Origin: SZUA-442 sp963792405
GTDB taxonomy: Bacteria; Actinomycetota; Acidimicrobiia; Spongiisociales; UBA5794
Reading direction: 5' to 3'
DNA length: 64,000 nucleotides
Assembly: GCA_963792405.1 (NCBI GenBank)
Contig: CAWBVU010000002.1
Coordinates: 1-64,000 of the forward strand
The notes under the pieces are model-generated. The model ran no database searches, had not been told where the DNA came from, and worked only from the letters and a program-made list of their open reading frames with translations. Within the stretch, counting starts at the first letter, position 1, and each line of letters begins with the position of its first letter. Below, piece after piece: positions 44,494 to 54,040 of this stretch. A program made the translations under genes and the position numbers.

Positions 44494-44537
44494 GGCAGAC
44501 CCCGGCACACAACCAGGTGCCGATCGATTCAAGGCGA

Positions 44538-44565
44538 AAGGCCCGGTGCGAGAGCACCGGGCCTT
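44538..44565 (+). terminator. Terminator after fasciclin gene
   Basis: 12-bp stem AAGGCCCGGTGC / GCACCGGGCCTT with loop GAGA, 44 nt after the stop. Confidence 0.85.
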
Positions 44566-44641
44566 CTCGCGCCCCAGAGGCTGAGCGGCGGGGGTCGGGC
44601 GCAGAAGTACACTCGTTTCTGATGCACGAACCGGAGGAAGC

Positions 44642-45085
44642 ATGAACGAACAGGACTCGGTGAAGTGGGGCGTGATCGCACTGGCGGCCGTCGGATTCGT
44701 CGGTATCGTCCTCCTGGCGATCAACTACGCATCGTCAGGTGATCTCGAGGGCCCCACGTGGACGGTCGAGTCGATCTCCATTGACGGATCGGCGACGGCA
44801 CCCGCCTCCGGTACGGCGATGACCGCGGTCTTCGAGGACGGCACCGTCTCGGGCACGGGAGGGTGCAACACCTACTCGGGGAGCTACTCGGTCGATGGTG
44901 ATGCGATCACGTTCGGACCGCTCGTCTCGACCCTGATCGCGTGCGAGGACCCGATCGGTGCCCAGGAGCAGGCGTACTTCGCCGCTCTTGCGAGGGCGGA
45001 CGGTTTCGCCGTCGACGGGGGCACGCTCACCCTCAGCGAGGGCGACACCGCGCTCGTGTCGTTCACCGAGTCGTCGGACGGTTGA
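44642..45085 (+). CDS. META-domain (HslJ-like) membrane-anchored protein
   Basis: A 147-residue protein with one N-terminal helix (WGVIALAAVGFVGIVLLAI) and an extracytoplasmic META domain marked by WTVESISIDG, the GGCNTYSGSYSVDGD core and a terminal LTLSEGDTALVSF strand. META domains occur in secreted stress-related lipoproteins such as HslJ. GGAGGAAG precedes the ATG. No partner gene is evident. Confidence 0.88.
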   Translation: MNEQDSVKWGVIALAAVGFVGIVLLAINYASSGDLEGPTWTVESISIDGSATAPASGTAMTAVFEDGTVSGTGGCNTYSGSYSVDGDAITFGPLVSTLIACEDPIGAQEQAYFAALARADGFAVDGGTLTLSEGDTALVSFTESSDG

Positions 45086-45163
45086 ACCCTTCACCGGTCC
45101 GCCGACCCCGAGGGCTCACGATGCCGACGAGCGGGTAGGTTGGGACGAGGAGGAGTGAGCATC

Positions 45164-46147
45164 ATGGACCGCGTTCGTTGGGGAATCCTCAGCACGGCCG
45201 ACATCGGCATGGCCAAGGTCACGCCCGCCATCCAGAAGGCGCCGAACTGTGAGGTCGTGGCCATCGCATCCCGGTCCTACGAGAAGGCACTCGACGCGGC
45301 CAACCAACTCGGCATCCCCCACGCACACGGCTCGTACGAGGAGTTGCTCGAGGCCGACGACATCGATGCCGTCTACATCCCCCTCCCCAACGACATGCAC
45401 GCGGAGTGGACGATCGCCGCAGCCGAGGCCGGCAAGCACATCCTCTGCGAGAAGCCGCTCGCGCTGTCCGCCGCCCAGGCGAAGGAGATGGTGGACGCCT
45501 GCAGGGACGCAGGCGTCAAGCTGCAGGAGGCCTTCATGTATCGCCACCACCCCACATGGGTCGAGGCGGTGCGTCTGGTACGGAGCGGAGCGATCGGCGA
45601 ACTGAGGGCGATCCAGAGCTGGTTCAGCTACTACAACGACGACCCCCGCAACATCCGCAACCGGATCGAGAACGGCGGCGGCGCGATCATGGACATCGGG
45701 TGCTACAACATCAACCTCTCGCGGCTCATCTTCGATGCCGAACCGACCGAGGTTCGCTCGGTGGTCACCCGCGATCCCACCATGGGCGTCGACATCCTCA
45801 CCTCCGCCATCCTCGAGTTCCCCGGCGGTGGGCAATCCTCGTTCACCTGCTCGACGCGGGCGGAGGACGCCCAGCGGGTGGACATCGTCGGGACGGACGG
45901 GCGCATCACGATCCCCATCCCGTTCAACATCCCGCCCCTGAGCGACACGCGCATCCTCGTCACCGCAGGGGGTGATCCGCCGGAGAACCCCGACACCGAG
46001 ACGATCGTCTTCCCTCCCGCAGACCAGTACACGATCCAGGCACAGCTCTTCGCCGCGTCCATCCTCGATGGCACCCCGGGTCCGGTGGATCCGTCGGATG
46101 CCGTGGCGAACATGCAGGTGATCATGTCCGTGCTGTCGGGAGGCTGA
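45164..46147 (+). CDS. Gfo/Idh/MocA-family oxidoreductase (xylose dehydrogenase-like)
   Basis: A 327-residue NAD(P)-dependent sugar oxidoreductase. It starts MDRVRWGILSTADIGMAKV with a Rossmann fold. The catalytic region is ILCEKPLALS and then QEAFMYRHHPTW, a combination seen in D-xylose 1-dehydrogenase (NADP) and dihydrodiol dehydrogenase relatives. ATG 45164 follows GAGGAGGAG. Its position next to xylG/H/F (opposite strand) suggests a pentose substrate. A short-chain dehydrogenase follows 29 nt downstream. Confidence 0.88.
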   Translation: MDRVRWGILSTADIGMAKVTPAIQKAPNCEVVAIASRSYEKALDAANQLGIPHAHGSYEELLEADDIDAVYIPLPNDMHAEWTIAAAEAGKHILCEKPLALSAAQAKEMVDACRDAGVKLQEAFMYRHHPTWVEAVRLVRSGAIGELRAIQSWFSYYNDDPRNIRNRIENGGGAIMDIGCYNINLSRLIFDAEPTEVRSVVTRDPTMGVDILTSAILEFPGGGQSSFTCSTRAEDAQRVDIVGTDGRITIPIPFNIPPLSDTRILVTAGGDPPENPDTETIVFPPADQYTIQAQLFAASILDGTPGPVDPSDAVANMQVIMSVLSGG

Positions 46148-46176
46148 CACAGGACCACAGGAGCAAAGGAGCACAC

Positions 46177-46896
46177 ATGAGGGACTTGACGGGATCCGTG
46201 GTCGCGATCACGGGTGCGACGGCCGGTATCGGGGAAGCCACGGCGAGGGCGCTGGTCGAGCAGGGGGCGAAGGTCGTGCTCGGCGCACGACGCACGGAAC
46301 GCCTCGGCGCGCTCGTCGACGAGCTCGGCGATGATGCGAAGGCCGTGACCATGGATGTACGGGTCCCCGGTGACTCCCAGCGTCTCGTGATGGCCGCGTT
46401 CCAGGCCTACGGCAGGCTCGATGCCCTCGTCGCGAACGCGGGCATCGGTGCCTACGGCGGGATCATGGATCTCACCGACGAGCAGCTCGCCGACATGATG
46501 GACACGAACGTCGCGGGGACGGTGTGGCCCATCCGCGCTGCCGTGCCGCACTTCCTGGAGGCCGGAGAGGGCGACATCGTCATCGTCGCGTCGGTCGCTG
46601 GGCTGCGGGGCGCAGGCGACGAGGCTGTCTATGCCGCGACGAAGTTCGCCCAGGTGGGCCTCGCCGGAGGTCTCGACAGGGAGCTGAGGGAGAAGGGCAT
46701 CCGCGTCTCCACCCTGTGCCCCGGCGGCACCGCGACGGAATTCGCGATGGGGGCGGGGCGCACACCCGACATGCCGGGCCTGGCCAACATGATGCGTGCC
46801 GAGGATGTGGCCGAGGCGGTGGTGACCGTGCTCAGGCAGCCACGCTCGATGCGCACCCTCGTGTGGTCGATGCGCAGCATCCACGAACAGGACTGA
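46177..46896 (+). CDS. Short-chain dehydrogenase/reductase
   Basis: A 239-residue SDR enzyme with the cofactor motif ITGATAGIGEATA, the NAG motif LVANAGIGAYGG, and catalytic Ser and Tyr-x3-Lys in VASVAGLRG and VYAATKFAQ. It reduces or oxidises a carbonyl or alcohol with NAD(P). AAAGGAGC precedes the ATG. It is probably co-transcribed with the preceding oxidoreductase. Substrate is unknown. Confidence 0.92.
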   Translation: MRDLTGSVVAITGATAGIGEATARALVEQGAKVVLGARRTERLGALVDELGDDAKAVTMDVRVPGDSQRLVMAAFQAYGRLDALVANAGIGAYGGIMDLTDEQLADMMDTNVAGTVWPIRAAVPHFLEAGEGDIVIVASVAGLRGAGDEAVYAATKFAQVGLAGGLDRELREKGIRVSTLCPGGTATEFAMGAGRTPDMPGLANMMRAEDVAEAVVTVLRQPRSMRTLVWSMRSIHEQD

Positions 46897-46941
46897 ACGA
46901 GATATCGACCGGGCTCTCAGCGAAGGGCACTCCGCGCGCGG

Positions 46942-47730
46942 TCAGTGGAGCCCGCTGATGTCGCTGTCGGTGACCTCGCTCGGCTGCTTGCCCATGATGA
47001 TCATGGCGAGCACCTGATCCTTCGTCACCTCGCTCTTGTTCACGACGCCCACGAGGTTGCCGGTGTGCATGACGGCGATCCGATCGGCGAGGTCGAACAC
47101 GTCGTGGATGTCGTGGCTGATGAGGAAGATCCCGATGCCTTCGGACTTGAGCTGTCTGATGAGCTCGCCGACCTGGGCGGTCTCGGCGGGACCGAGGGCG
47201 GCGGTCGGCTCATCCATGATGATGATCCTGGCATTGAAGTAGACGGCCTTGGCGATGGCGATCGACTGCCGCTGCCCACCGGAAAGGGACTGCACCGGAA
47301 CACCGAAGTTGAGGAACTTCGGGTTGAGGCGGGCCATCACCTTGCGGGTGGCATCCTCCATGGCCATGTCGTCGAGCGTGCCCCAGCGTGAGCGGAGCTC
47401 CCTGCCGAGGAACATGTTCGACGGCGCGTCCTGGTTCTCCGCCAGGGCCAGGGTCTGGTAGATCGTCTCGACGCCGTAGGCCTTCGCATCGCGCGGGTTG
47501 TTGATCGAAGCGTGCTTCCCATCGATTTTGATCTCCCCGGAGTCCGCGGGGTGGGCTCCCGAGAGGCAGCGAATGAGCGTGGTCTTGCCCGCACCGTTGC
47601 CGCCGACGATGGCGACGACCTCACCCGAGTAGAGGTCGATCGAGCAGTCCTCGACCGCGTGAACACCACCGAACGCCACATTGATGTGGCTCATCTCGAC
47701 CAACGGGGTCCGAGTCTCGACCGTCGTCAT
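46942..47730 (-). CDS. xylG: Xylose-type ABC transporter ATP-binding protein, single domain
   Basis: A 262-residue ATPase with Walker A GGNGAGKTTLIR, signature LSGGQRQSIAIAKAV and Walker B IIIMDEPTAALG. It has one nucleotide-binding domain, whereas E. coli XylG and RbsA have two (about 500 residues), so it probably works as a homodimer. It overlaps the permease gene by 4 nt. The xylose assignment rests on the nearby xylA/xylB genes and on the XylF-like binding protein. Confidence 0.85.
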   Translation of the reverse strand: MTTVETRTPLVEMSHINVAFGGVHAVEDCSIDLYSGEVVAIVGGNGAGKTTLIRCLSGAHPADSGEIKIDGKHASINNPRDAKAYGVETIYQTLALAENQDAPSNMFLGRELRSRWGTLDDMAMEDATRKVMARLNPKFLNFGVPVQSLSGGQRQSIAIAKAVYFNARIIIMDEPTAALGPAETAQVGELIRQLKSEGIGIFLISHDIHDVFDLADRIAVMHTGNLVGVVNKSEVTKDQVLAMIIMGKQPSEVTDSDISGLH

Positions 47731-49085
47731 CGCGCCACCCTCCTTCGGTAGTAGCCGTCAAGTGCCACGGCTGCGACGAGCACGATGCCGACCACGATGT
47801 CCTGCAGGGGTGCATCGACGCCAATGAGGACCATGCCGGACACCAGCGACTGCATCACGAGTGCTCCGAGGACCGCACCGGGGATGGTGCCGACGCCACC
47901 GCTCAGGGACGTACCGCCGATGACGGCGGCGGCGATGACATACAACTCGGCGAGCTGGCCGAGTCCGCTCGTTGCCGCGTTGAGCCGGGCGATTTGGACG
48001 GCGGCGGCGATCCCGACGAGGAGCCCCATGAGGGCGAATGTCTTCACGACGATCCACCGGGTCTTGATACCCGCAAGGGTCGCCGCGTCGGGGTTCCCTC
48101 CGATCGCGTAGACGTAGCGGCCGTAGCGGGTGCGGGTCGCGATGAAGTTCATCGCCAGCGCAACGATGATCGTGATCAGGACCGGCGTTGCCAGGCCGAG
48201 CGGGATGGTGAGCCCTTCGGGGGGCCACGCTATGCCGTTGTCTTCAGCGTATCTCCGGGCCAATGCTTCAGGCATCGGATAGGAGTTGATGACCGCTGTT
48301 GCCCCCAGGATCACGGCGATCATGATGGCGCCGATGGCGATCTCCGCCCACATCGGTCTCGGTGCGAAGCCCACCCGAATTCGCTGCCTGCGGCGGCTCC
48401 ACATCAGCACCACGACCCCGACACAGCCGGCGACGCCGAGGATCCAGGTCCACGTGCCTCCGATGGTGCCGCGTGCCCCGCCTCCGAGGATCTGGAACGT
48501 CGCGTCCATCGGAGCGATCGTCTGTCCACTGGCCATCCACCACGCAACGCCCCGCCACACGAGCAGGCCGCCGAGTGTCACGATGAACGAAGGCACCCCG
48601 ACGTAGGCGACGATCGTGCCCTGGAGTACCCCGATGAGTGTCCCGAGCAGCAAACCGGCAACGATGGCAATGATCCAGATCGCGGGGCTACCGATGTCGA
48701 AGACGTCAGGCAGATACCTCACCTGGAGCAGGGCCATCGCCATACCGACGGCGGCCAGCATCGACCCCACCGACAGGTCGATGTTGCGAGACACGATGAC
48801 GAGCACCATGCCCGTTGCCATGATCGCCACCACCGAGGTCTGGACGGACAGGTTCCACAGGTTGCGAGACGTGAGGAAGGCACCGTCGGACGCGATGTTC
48901 GAACCGATCCAGATGACGAGCAACGCCGCGACCATGCCGAGGAGGCGTGTGTCGATCTCGGCCGATCGGAAGAGGGAACCGATCGTCGTTCGTGGTGACG
49001 GCGGAGCCGCCGCCGCTGCGGCGTCGGGCGGCGGAGGTGCGGGCGAACCCGTGTCGGTGGGCGGGGTCTCGTTGGTATCCGTCAT
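47727..49085 (-). CDS. xylH: Xylose-type ABC transporter permease
   Basis: A 452-residue permease with a Pro/Ala-rich cytoplasmic N-terminus (about 1-40) and about 11 helices. The GTLIGVLQGTIVAYVGVPSFIVTLG segment and the ATPase-contact region RYGRYVYAIGGNPDAATLAGI are typical of the RbsC/XylH family. The long central insertion between helices matches XylH. It lies between xylG and the frameshifted xylF. Confidence 0.9.
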   Translation of the reverse strand: MTDTNETPPTDTGSPAPPPPDAAAAAAPPSPRTTIGSLFRSAEIDTRLLGMVAALLVIWIGSNIASDGAFLTSRNLWNLSVQTSVVAIMATGMVLVIVSRNIDLSVGSMLAAVGMAMALLQVRYLPDVFDIGSPAIWIIAIVAGLLLGTLIGVLQGTIVAYVGVPSFIVTLGGLLVWRGVAWWMASGQTIAPMDATFQILGGGARGTIGGTWTWILGVAGCVGVVVLMWSRRRQRIRVGFAPRPMWAEIAIGAIMIAVILGATAVINSYPMPEALARRYAEDNGIAWPPEGLTIPLGLATPVLITIIVALAMNFIATRTRYGRYVYAIGGNPDAATLAGIKTRWIVVKTFALMGLLVGIAAAVQIARLNAATSGLGQLAELYVIAAAVIGGTSLSGGVGTIPGAVLGALVMQSLVSGMVLIGVDAPLQDIVVGIVLVAAVALDGYYRRRVAR

Positions 49086-49124
49086 TGGCCCACAATAGAT
49101 CGTTTGTCCGTCTCAGATGAAGTA

Positions 49125-49160
49125 GAGGAGCCGCACCCACCTTGGTGGGTGCGGCTCCTC
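49125..49160 (-). terminator. Intra-operon hairpin between xylF and xylH
   Basis: 16-bp stem GAGGAGCCGCACCCAC / GTGGGTGCGGCTCCTC with loop CTTG, between the binding-protein stop and the permease start. It probably reduces read-through into xylH-xylG. Confidence 0.8.
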
Positions 49161-49184
49161 CGCTACTCAGCGTCGATGTGGGGC

Positions 49185-50340
49185 CTATGGACAGACCGAC
49201 ACACTCCCGGACGGGACATCCTTGCAGAGGACGTCCGCCGTGATCCATCCCGAATCGAGAACAACGTTGAGGTTGTCCTGCGTGATCGGAATCGGGGTCA
49301 GGATGATCGACCACACATCGACACCGCCGGGTGTCGTGAATACCCCTGCCGCGGTGCCCGCCGCAGGTGCCGAGTCACCAAGGTCGCCCGGAGCCGTCAC
49401 GGCCTCGAGGCTCGTGCCGCTTGCGAGCGCCACGGCAACCTCACCGGCCGTCTGGCCGAGCGCAAAGGCGTTCTTCCAGACGTCCACCGCCTGCGTGCCG
49501 AGTGCCACACGGTTCAGGGCCGGGAAGTCGCCGTCCTGTCCCGACACCGGCACGGAGCCTGCGAGACCCTGTGCGTCCAGGGCGGCGACCACGCCGCCGG
49601 CCATGCCGTCGTTGGAGGCAATGACCGCGTCGACCTCGTTGTTGTTGGTCGTCAGGAACTGCTCCATGTTGGTCTGGGCGACGTCTGGTGCCCAGTTGTC
49701 CGTGTAGGACTCACCGACGTTGACGATCGGGCAAGGAGCCACGAGGTCTTCACAACCGGTCGCCTCGATCAGTACCTCTTGCTGACCTCCTCGCAGGAAG
49801 TCGGCATTGGCGTCTGCGGCGTTGCCCTTGATGAAGACGTAGTTGCCTTCGGGCACCAGGTCGTAGATCGCTCGGGCCTGCATACGACCCACCTCGACAT
49901 TGTCGAAGGTGATGTAGAACGCATTCGGGTCTTCGATGAGCCGGTCGTATGCGATGACAGGGATCCCCTGATCAGTCGCACTCTGGACAGCCGGCAGGAT
50001 CGCCGTGCCGTCCTGAGCGAGGATGATCAGCGCATCGGCGCCCTGGGAGATCAGGTTCTCGACGTCGGCGAGCTGCTGCTCAGCAGACGAGCCTGCGTCC
50101 GTCGAGATGTACGTGCGCACCTGCGGCCTCGAGCGCCGCCTTGATGGCGGGCTCGTCTGCTCGCGCCCAGCGCGTCTCGTTGTAGTTGTTCCACGAAACG
50201 CCGACGATGAGCTCATCGCCCCCGCCGCCGCCTTCTCCTGCCGTGGTGGTCGTCGTATCGTCCGATTCGTCGCTGCTACACGCGGCGACGATCATCGCGA
50301 ATACGGCGATCAGCACGAGGAGCTTTGCGCCTTTCTTCAT
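49185..50340 (-). pseudogene. xylF: Xylose-binding lipoprotein, frameshifted near codon 74
   Basis: Translation from ATG 50340 gives signal MKKGAKLLVLIAVFAMIVAA, lipobox Cys 21, a Thr/Gly linker and a good XylF start up to AIKAALEAAGA, then breaks at a stop at 50080. A second frame picks up as VRTYISTDAGSSAEQQLADV and continues without gaps to 49185 with XylF landmarks (ENLISQGADALIILAQDG, VIAYDRLIEDPN, YVFIKGNAADANADF). The junction holds one copy of the octamer CAGGTGCG (50116-50123). Restoring a second copy gives EAAGAQVRTY and a 387-residue intact protein. It may be a real 8-bp deletion or a sequencing or assembly error. Confidence 0.88.
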
Positions 50341-50495
50341 GTGTCCCTCCAAAGTGGGCATTGTTGATCCGCTCGAAGCGGAGAACGGGAGAACTCCCGC
50401 GTTGCTCATGCTACGCCACTTGTGCAGTGCATGTGCTTTCACCAAGGGATTCGCCGGGCCCGTCACTAACGTTCGCGCAGGTGAGGAGGACGACG

Positions 50496-52373
50496 ATGCC
50501 GGGCAACAGGACGATGCCTCCGGATCGGTCGGGGACGGCTCGGGGCATGCGGTACCGGGCCATCGCCATCCTCGTCTCGTTTGCCGTCGTGGCATCGTGC
50601 TCTGGCGCATCCTCGGCGCCGGCGTGTGCACCGATCACCGACCACCCGGAATGGTCGGTCGCCCGCCGGTGGAACGAGGTGACGCTCGATGCCATCCGGC
50701 GCGACCTCCCGGCTCCGACGGTGCACGCCAGGAACCTCTACCACTCGTCGGCTGCGATGTGGGACGCGTGGGCCGCATACGATCCGGACGCCACGGGCGT
50801 GTTCGTGACGGAGAAGCACGAGGCCGACGACGTCGACGCCGCCAGACGCGAGGCCATGAGCTACGCCGCGTATCGGGTCCTCGAGCACCGCTACCTCGAC
50901 TCGATCGGTGCGACCGAGACCATCCCCGAGTTCGATGCCCTGATGGAGTCGATGTGCTACCCGATCGACGAGGTGTCCACCGAGGGCGACGCACCATCGG
51001 CGCTTGGCAACAGGATCGCCGGGACGATCATCGCCGCCGGCCTCGCAGACGGGTCGAACGAGGCGGAGGACTACGACGCGGACTACACGCCGGTGAACCC
51101 ACCCCTCGTCGTTCGTGAGAGTGGCACGGTCATGGTCGATCCGAACCGATGGCAGCCGTTGGAGATCGAGAACATGGTCTCCCAGAACGGGATCCTCCTC
51201 GACACCGGCGTGCAGCAGTTCATCGACCCTCACTGGGGATTCGTGACGCCATTCGCCATTGCGCCCGCTCCCGACACGGGAGTCCCGATCGACCCTGGCC
51301 CCCCTCCGCATCTCGGCGACCCGGCGACGGACCAGGACTTCAAGGACGACGCCGTGGAGGTCGTTGCCTTCTCCAGCCTCCTCGACCCCACCGGCGCACC
51401 AGCGGTGGACGTCTCGCCCGCCAGCCTCGGCGGCAACACGCTCGGTACGAACGACGGGGATGGCCACCCGGTGAACCCTGCGACCGGCGCCCCCTACGAG
51501 CCCCTCTTGGTGAACGAAGCGGACTTCGGACGAGCGGTGGCGGAGTTCTGGGCGGACGGCCCTCACTCCGAGACGCCTCCCGGGCACTGGAACACGATCG
51601 CCAATGGCGTCTCGGACCTCCTCGGCGAGGATCTGCGGATCGGGGGAACGGGCGATCCCGTCGACCGCCTCGAGTGGGACGTGAAGCTCTACCTCGCCCT
51701 CAACGGCGCCAATCACGACGCCGCCATCGCGGCGTGGGGGTCGAAGGGGTACTACGACTACGTCCGTCCCATCTCGATGATCCGCTACATGGGCGGCCTC
51801 GGGCAGTCGAGCGACCCGAGCGGTCCCTCCTACGACCCCGAGGGGCTGCCGCTGCGAGACGGGCTGGTGGAGGTGATCACAGAGGCGTCGGCTGCACCGG
51901 GCGAGCGTCATGCCGGCCTCGCCGACCACGTCGGTGAGGTCGCCGTATTCGCCTACGCGGGGAACCCCGCGGACCCCGAGAGCGATATCGGGGGGGTCGA
52001 CTGGATCCTCGCCGTCGACTGGACCCCCTACCAATCGCCGACGTTCGTGACCCCGTCCTTCGCCGGCTACGTCTCCGGCCACAGCTCCTTCTCCAGGGCC
52101 TCGGCAGAGGTCATGACGGCCTTCACCGGCGACGAGTTCTTCCCAGGCGGGTACGGCGAGTGGGTCATCGAGGCCGGATCGCTCGACTTCGAGGCAGGGC
52201 CGACGACCGACGTCCCGCTGCGGTGGGCCACCTATCGCGACGCATCCGACCAGGCAGGCATCTCCCGGCTCTACGGAGGGATCCACGTGCGCGCCGATGA
52301 CGTCGAGGGTCGCAAGATCGGTGCCCAGATCGGCGTCGCTGCCATCGACAAGGCCCTCGGACTCTACGGATGA
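50496..52373 (+). CDS. Vanadium-dependent haloperoxidase-like lipoprotein
   Basis: A 625-residue exported protein (lipobox VVASCSG near residue 33). The vanadate-pocket signature is complete: Lys and Arg in KGYYDYVRP, SGHSSFS, and the final SRLYGGIHVRAD with spacing S-R-x5-H-x3-D. These residues define the PAP2/vanadium haloperoxidase superfamily. The middle contains long inserts typical of the bacterial group of uncertain halide use. GAGGAGGA precedes ATG 50496. It is followed 7 nt later by a CRTAC-like gene. Halogenating activity is not proven by these motifs, and phosphatase activity is an alternative. Confidence 0.9.
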   Translation: MPGNRTMPPDRSGTARGMRYRAIAILVSFAVVASCSGASSAPACAPITDHPEWSVARRWNEVTLDAIRRDLPAPTVHARNLYHSSAAMWDAWAAYDPDATGVFVTEKHEADDVDAARREAMSYAAYRVLEHRYLDSIGATETIPEFDALMESMCYPIDEVSTEGDAPSALGNRIAGTIIAAGLADGSNEAEDYDADYTPVNPPLVVRESGTVMVDPNRWQPLEIENMVSQNGILLDTGVQQFIDPHWGFVTPFAIAPAPDTGVPIDPGPPPHLGDPATDQDFKDDAVEVVAFSSLLDPTGAPAVDVSPASLGGNTLGTNDGDGHPVNPATGAPYEPLLVNEADFGRAVAEFWADGPHSETPPGHWNTIANGVSDLLGEDLRIGGTGDPVDRLEWDVKLYLALNGANHDAAIAAWGSKGYYDYVRPISMIRYMGGLGQSSDPSGPSYDPEGLPLRDGLVEVITEASAAPGERHAGLADHVGEVAVFAYAGNPADPESDIGGVDWILAVDWTPYQSPTFVTPSFAGYVSGHSSFSRASAEVMTAFTGDEFFPGGYGEWVIEAGSLDFEAGPTTDVPLRWATYRDASDQAGISRLYGGIHVRADDVEGRKIGAQIGVAAIDKALGLYG

Positions 52374-52380
52374 GCTCCAC

Positions 52381-54000
52381 GTGAAGCGATGGATCCTCGT
52401 CCTCGGCGCGGTCGTCCTGGTCGTCCTCGGCACGGTCGCCGGTGTGGCGCTGCTGCGTGGTGGCGCCAGCGCCGAGCCGATCGAGGCACTCGCAGCCCCG
52501 AGGTTCGTCGACGACACGGTGGTGTCCGGCGTGGTCCACGCCTACACCGGCGGCGCCGACTACTTCGAGGGAGGGGGTGTCGCCGCCTTCGACTGCTCCG
52601 GTGACGGCGCTCCCGACCTGTTCCTCGCAGGCGGGGAAGGGACCGCGGCGCTGTTCCGCAACGACAGCCCACAGGGCGGTGCGCTGGCGTTCTCAGCCAT
52701 CGACGCGCCCGAGGCCGAGCTCGACGGCGTCACCGGCGCCTATCCCATCGACATCGACTCGGACGGGATCACGGATCTCGTGGTCCTCAGGGAAGGGGAG
52801 AACGTCATCCTGCGCGGTGTCGGCGACTGCCACTTCGAGCGGGCGAACGAGCAGTGGGGCATCGACGGGGGAGCGGAGCGAACCTTCGGGTTCAGCGCCA
52901 CCTGGGAGGACGGCAGGGACCTGCCGACCCTGGCGTTCGGCAATTACCTGAGGCTCACCGATCTCTCGAACGAGACCGAGCTGTGCGACCGCAACGTGGT
53001 CATTCGCCCGCAAGGATCGACGTACGGCACGCCGATCCCCCTCGACCGCCCCGGCTGCACGCTGTCCGTGCTCTTCAGCGACTGGGACCGCAACGGTGGG
53101 GCCGATCTCAGGATCACGAACGACAAGCAGTACAACAGGGATGAGGAGGAGCAACTCTGGGCTGTGCCCGATGGGTCCCCGCCGACCCTGTACACGAGGG
53201 ACGACGGATGGCAGCTGGTGCGCATCAACGGGATGGGCATCGCGTCCCACGACGTCACGGGCGACGGCTATCCCGAGGTGAACCTCACGAACCAGGGTGA
53301 CAACAAGCTCCAGTCCCTCGCCGACGGGCCCGCCCAACCCACCTACACGGACATCGCGATTCGAAGGGGTGCGACCGCGCACCGCCCCTACACCGGTGAC
53401 GCAACGCTTCCTTCGACCGGATGGCACCCCGAGTTCGACGATGTGAACAACGACGGGTTCATCGACCTCTACATCTCGAAGGGCAACGTCGACGCCATGC
53501 CCGACTTCGCCTCGGTCGATCCGAACAACCTCCTCCTCGGCCAGCCCGACGGCACCTTCGTCGAGGGCGGTGTGGAGGCGGGGATCGTCTACCCGGCGCG
53601 TACCAGGGGCGCCGCGGTGATCGACCTCAACGCGGACGGGTTGCTCGACCTCGTGGAGGTCAATCGCATCGAGAACGTGCGGCTCTGGAGGAACGTTGGC
53701 GCAGGCACCGCCGACGCCCCCGAGCCCATGGGCAACTGGATCGAGGTGGGGATCCGCCAGGAAGGCCCCAACCGCGACGGGATCGGTTCATGGATCGAGG
53801 TGAGGGTCGGCGATCGGGTGATGCCGGTCGAGGCCACGATCGGGGGAGGCCACGCCGGCGGCCAGCTCGCTCCGTATCACTTCGGCATCGGCCCCGCGGA
53901 CCGTGCAGAGGTGCGGGTGAGCTGGCCGGATGGCACCGTCGGCGCGTGGCAGCCCGTCGATGCCGGTCGTCGCATCGTCATCGATCGGGGCGCGGGGTAG
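52381..54000 (+). CDS. CRTAC1-like FG-GAP/VCBS beta-propeller with ASPIC/UnbV domain
   Basis: A 539-residue membrane-anchored protein. GTG 52381 begins VKRWILVLGAVVLVVLGTVAGV. Repeated VCBS/FG-GAP blades carry Asp-rich calcium loops (FDCSGDGAPDLFLAG, IDIDSDGITDLVV, FDDVNNDGFIDLYI, IDLNADGLLDLVEV). The C-terminal 90 residues form an ASPIC/UnbV domain (NWIEVGIRQEGPNRDGIG and VSWPDGTVGAWQPV). Such proteins often accompany vanadium haloperoxidase-like genes, and the 7-nt gap suggests an operon. The molecular role is unknown. Confidence 0.88.
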   Translation: MKRWILVLGAVVLVVLGTVAGVALLRGGASAEPIEALAAPRFVDDTVVSGVVHAYTGGADYFEGGGVAAFDCSGDGAPDLFLAGGEGTAALFRNDSPQGGALAFSAIDAPEAELDGVTGAYPIDIDSDGITDLVVLREGENVILRGVGDCHFERANEQWGIDGGAERTFGFSATWEDGRDLPTLAFGNYLRLTDLSNETELCDRNVVIRPQGSTYGTPIPLDRPGCTLSVLFSDWDRNGGADLRITNDKQYNRDEEEQLWAVPDGSPPTLYTRDDGWQLVRINGMGIASHDVTGDGYPEVNLTNQGDNKLQSLADGPAQPTYTDIAIRRGATAHRPYTGDATLPSTGWHPEFDDVNNDGFIDLYISKGNVDAMPDFASVDPNNLLLGQPDGTFVEGGVEAGIVYPARTRGAAVIDLNADGLLDLVEVNRIENVRLWRNVGAGTADAPEPMGNWIEVGIRQEGPNRDGIGSWIEVRVGDRVMPVEATIGGGHAGGQLAPYHFGIGPADRAEVRVSWPDGTVGAWQPVDAGRRIVIDRGAG

Positions 54001-54040
54001 GTCGACGGCCTGCCATGCTGGGATGAGCAAGGAGGGAGCG

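Noticed and set aside
50466..52517. A 683-codon minus-strand frame opposite the haloperoxidase gene
   Set aside because: It is the antisense shadow of a gene with clear motifs. Its translation has no domain features and the GC-rich codon pattern explains the open frame.
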